Below are positions 61,381-64,000 of a stretch of DNA of 64,000 nucleotides, one piece after another. The stretch is from positions 62,001 to 126,000 of the forward strand of contig JACKPW010000012.1 in assembly GCA_024233215.1 (NCBI GenBank), read 5' to 3'. Origin of the DNA: Verrucomicrobiales bacterium (GTDB lineage Bacteria; Verrucomicrobiota; Verrucomicrobiia; Limisphaerales; J093). Within the stretch, counting starts at the first letter, position 1. Every line of letters begins with the position of its first letter. The translations under genes were made by a program, and so were the position numbers. The notes below the pieces were generated by a model. That model worked only from the letters and a program-made list of their open reading frames with translations. It had not been told where the DNA came from and did no database searches.

Positions 61381-64000
61381 ATGCAGCCGAAATCGTCTCT
61401 CTCTCTCTCTCTCTCTGCGTGGGCGGCGCTGCATTCTCTGTCGGCATCGGTCCGGTGGCGGCCCAAAGTGTGGCTGACGCGGGCGTGATCGAACGCGGCC
61501 CCGACTTCGCCGTGTACCAGCAGGTCACAACCTCCCTCGCCGCCGACGGCCAGACCCGCTTTCACACCAATCGTTTCACCCTGCTGGAGAACGGGTTGAA
61601 TTATCAGGACGAAAACGGCGCGTGGCAGGAAAGCCGGGACCTGATCGAACCGTTCGCTGAAGGAGCGGTCGCCCGGTACGGGCCGAACAAAGCCATCTTC
61701 AGCCCGGAGCTGAATGCCGCCGCCGTGTTTGACATCCAGATGGCCGACGGCGGCCGGCTGCGGGGCGGCGTCCGGGCCATCCAACTCACCGACCTGGCCA
61801 CCGGCCGGAGCGTGGCACTGGGCAGCGTGAAAAAGTCCGCGCCCGGCGAACTGCTGCCGCCGGACCGAATCGTCTATCGCGATGCCTTTGAGGGCATCCA
61901 GGCGGATGTCGTGCTGGTCTGGCGTCACAACCAGTTCCTGCAGGATGTGGTGCTCCGGCAACGCCCCGCTCTGCCGGAAGGTTGGAAGCCGGACGAGGTC
62001 CGCCTCGAAGTCGTGACCGAGTTCGTGGAATGCCCCGACCCCGAGTTGCGCTCCCAGTCCGTGGGGCGCGAAGGAGAGGAGAAGCTGGAAGACCACACCG
62101 TGGTGGACTTCGGCGGCATGGCGATCCTGAAAGGACACGCCTTCCCGGTGGACAGCGGAGACGCGTGGGCTTTCGACGGCGGGATGCCGACCGAGGCGCA
62201 GACGCCGGTCCTGAAACAGTTTCACGAACTGCCGGACGGCCGGCGGTTTCTCGTGGAGTCGGTCGCCTGGACGGAGGCGGAAGGGCAGTGGGCCGACCTC
62301 GCGCTTAATGCGCATCCCGAATCCGCGACGGGCGAGGACGCTGCTCCCGTTGAGCCCGTGCCCGCCGGGACGGTTGAGGGCGACGAAACCAGCCGGTTGG
62401 CGGCCACCACGATTTCCGTCCAGAAGGACGGGGCGGCTTCGTCTGGAGCCGTGGACACGCCGCGGCGTACCTGGCCGGCACCGCGTCCCCCATCTCCCGA
62501 GCGCCAACCCATTGAACTGGCCCAAATGCCCTACAAACCGGAAGGGTACCTGGTCGACTTTGCCTTCGTGACCGTTTCCGGAGGCAACCCGACGGTCTTC
62601 CAGACCGGCTGGACCTACTACGTGAAGACCAGCTACTACAGCGGTAGCTCGGTCACCTTCCAGTCAGGGGCCACGATCAAGTTCAAGAACAACGCCTACC
62701 TGCTGCTCTACGGTCCGGTTTCATTCCCCAGTTCCGGAGACGCGGTGGTATTCACCTCGCGGAACGATGATCAACACGGCGCCGTCATCCGCTACGTGCC
62801 GAACGAGGACGACAGCGATGGCAACCCCACGATGCACATGGCCTCCGTGGCCGTGTGGATCTACTACGTGAACCTCAGCACGACCATCCAAGACGCCCGG
62901 ATTATGTGGGCGCAAAAGGGGGTCCGGTACGATGTGAATCCGGGCGTCAACTTCCCCCACCATTTGAGCGGCTCGCACTTCGAGTGCTGCGAAAACGGGG
63001 TGTACGCGGCGCTGCAGAGCGCCACGCTGGACATCACGGACGTCACGAAGTGTTCAATGTTTGGCCCTCCCGTGGTCAACTCGGGGTATGGCACGATCTC
63101 GGGCAATCCGACGACGCCGCCCGGGTGCCAGGTGGAGTCCGTGGCCTGGGTGAACGATCCCACCCAGGACACTACCACCGGCGATCCGAACGGCGATCCG
63201 AATAAGAACACCCAGTCCGAGTGCAGCTTTGTCCTGGCGGACAACAACCGCGTCGTGGCGGCTTTCTGGGATACCCATCTCAGCGCGTACGGACTTGGCA
63301 CGAAGAATGAGGATTTCACCGGTTTGGGCCCCATTCGTTCGACTGGATGGGCCGTCTCGTATGACAGCGGCGTTAGTTTCAACGACCAGGGCGCGCTGCT
63401 GCCGATGCCTCCCACCACGGCTTGGGAGGGGGATGCCGGCGATCCCGTTATGGCTCGCGACGAGACCAGCGGCGACATCTACTTGCTGGTGAATCCTAGC
63501 CGTGAGAATAGCCCGTTGCCAGGGCACTTAAATACATGGTTTGGCTTTCGGTTGTGGAAGTCCGTCAACAACGGCAGCAGCTTTACTCCCGTCAATACCG
63601 ATGTCTTTGGCGGTAGCGTTTCGCAAGGTGACAAGCCGATGATTGCAGTCAGCAGTTCCGGCGTGATCTACGCAGCCGGAAAAGGGACTTTGGGCGGAAC
63701 GAATGAGGTGGTGGTAGCCGCCCGCTCGTCGAATGGAGGGACTAGTTGGGATCCCCCCGACCTACTTGACAGCGACCCTGGGGCCTCCTCCGGTGCCGAA
63801 ATCGTGATTGGGACGACCGGTCACGTGTACGTCCTCTACCTGCACGAGGCGTCGAACACCTACACACTGCGATACCGCTGGCTTCACAATGGTGCTTGGA
63901 AACCCAGCATCGGCACGATCCCGGCGCACCAAAGCCACTATGGCCTCTTTTCTGTGGGGCGGAGTGGCAGCGGAGACCCCAAGCGCTCAAATCAAGTGCA
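61381..64000 (+). CDS. Giant exported protein with sialidase-like repeats; out of frame at (TC)n tract
   Basis: From the ATG at 61381 translation stops after 32 codons. From about 61419 the adjacent frame is open to the window edge (over 860 residues). Removing one TC unit from the tract at 61396-61416 joins them as MQPKSSLSLSLCVGGAAFSV and on to GPVAAQS, a good signal peptide. The mature N-terminus (DFAVYQQVTTSLAADGQTRF, YRDAFEGIQADVVLVWRHNQ, HTVVDFGGMAILKGHAFPVD) resembles the N-terminal domain of giant verrucomicrobial surface proteins. Later parts are beta-helix-like (GATIKFKNNAYLLLYGPVSF) and have Asp-box-like repeats (SYDSGVSF, SVNNGSSF, RSSNGGTSW), as in sialidase propellers. After about 63450 codons become less GC-rich. 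In this assembly it is off, unless translation begins at the GTG at 61419. Confidence 0.75.
61396..61416 (+). repeat. (TC)10 dinucleotide tract in signal-peptide codons
   Basis: 21 nt of alternating T and C, starting 15 nt after the ATG at 61381, in the stretch encoding the hydrophobic core of the signal peptide. Changes of one or two units switch the reading frame of the downstream protein. No other dinucleotide tract of this length was noticed in the window. Confidence 0.9.

Noticed and set aside
1..64000. tRNA or rRNA genes
   Set aside because: Scanned gaps for TpsiC-like GGTTCGA and CCA-end patterns by eye and saw no convincing cloverleaf; a covariance-model search could still find one.

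Overview
The window is GC-rich, densely coding DNA that looks chromosomal. It most likely comes from a Verrucomicrobiota bacterium (Limisphaerales/Pedosphaera-like). The signs are futalosine-route menaquinone genes, a sulfatase, a DUF1080 protein, Ig-domain secreted proteins with the family-typical 'LTNW' C-terminal module, a Kelch mutarotase fused to a sodium/solute symporter, weak or absent Shine-Dalgarno sequences, and many short-period intergenic repeats. The species call is inference. No tRNA, rRNA, integrase, transposase or CRISPR array was seen.

Layout. 0-4.3 kb (minus strand): a sialic-acid-type catabolic cluster with an aldo/keto reductase (cut by the window edge), an N-acetylneuraminate-lyase-type aldolase and a mutarotase-symporter fusion. 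4.3-8.7 kb: two secreted proteins. 8.9-11.1 kb: an nfeD-flotillin operon. 11.5-13.5 kb: recJ and a small membrane protein. 13.6-17.9 kb: a nitronate-monooxygenase-like gene divergent from mqnP-mqnE-mqnA (menaquinone). 18-22 kb: a PQQ-type propeller, then the DUF5989 / carbamoyltransferase / SxtJ trio. 22-27 kb: a symporter, a MalK-like ATPase, a decayed STAND-type NTPase gene full of repeats, and an iron-type alcohol dehydrogenase. 27.3-36.7 kb: an ABC/FtsX pair, a methyltransferase, rho, a WYL regulator, a 2-hydroxyacid dehydrogenase and a lysine-rich exported protein. 36.8-43 kb: a czcCBA-type heavy-metal efflux operon led by a small Cys-rich exported protein. 43.3-48.4 kb: an N-terminally short membrane protein, a DUF433/DUF5615 toxin-antitoxin pair and a large MscS channel. 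48.5-52 kb: a sulfatase and a PBP4-type carboxypeptidase. 52-53.2 kb: a repeat-filled decay zone with remnants of a nucleotidyltransferase gene. 53.2-55.9 kb: a BlaI/BlaR1-like pair in which the BlaR1-like member is fused to a Wzz-like region and frameshifted. 56-61.2 kb: DUF1080, lytic transglycosylase, a two-component system and a lipoprotein. 61.4 kb to the end: a very large exported protein whose signal-peptide region holds a (TC)n tract that puts it out of frame here.

Two things stand out. First, the exported protein at the right end has the architecture of a phase-variable contingency gene: dropping one TC unit gives a complete signal peptide and an open frame to the window edge. Second, the window carries several families of short-period arrays (units of 7, 9 or 10 nt), often as inverted arms around a 77-104 nt core, plus a 24-nt element. 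These sit between genes, inside genes, and at gene ends, where they appear to supply a start or stop codon.
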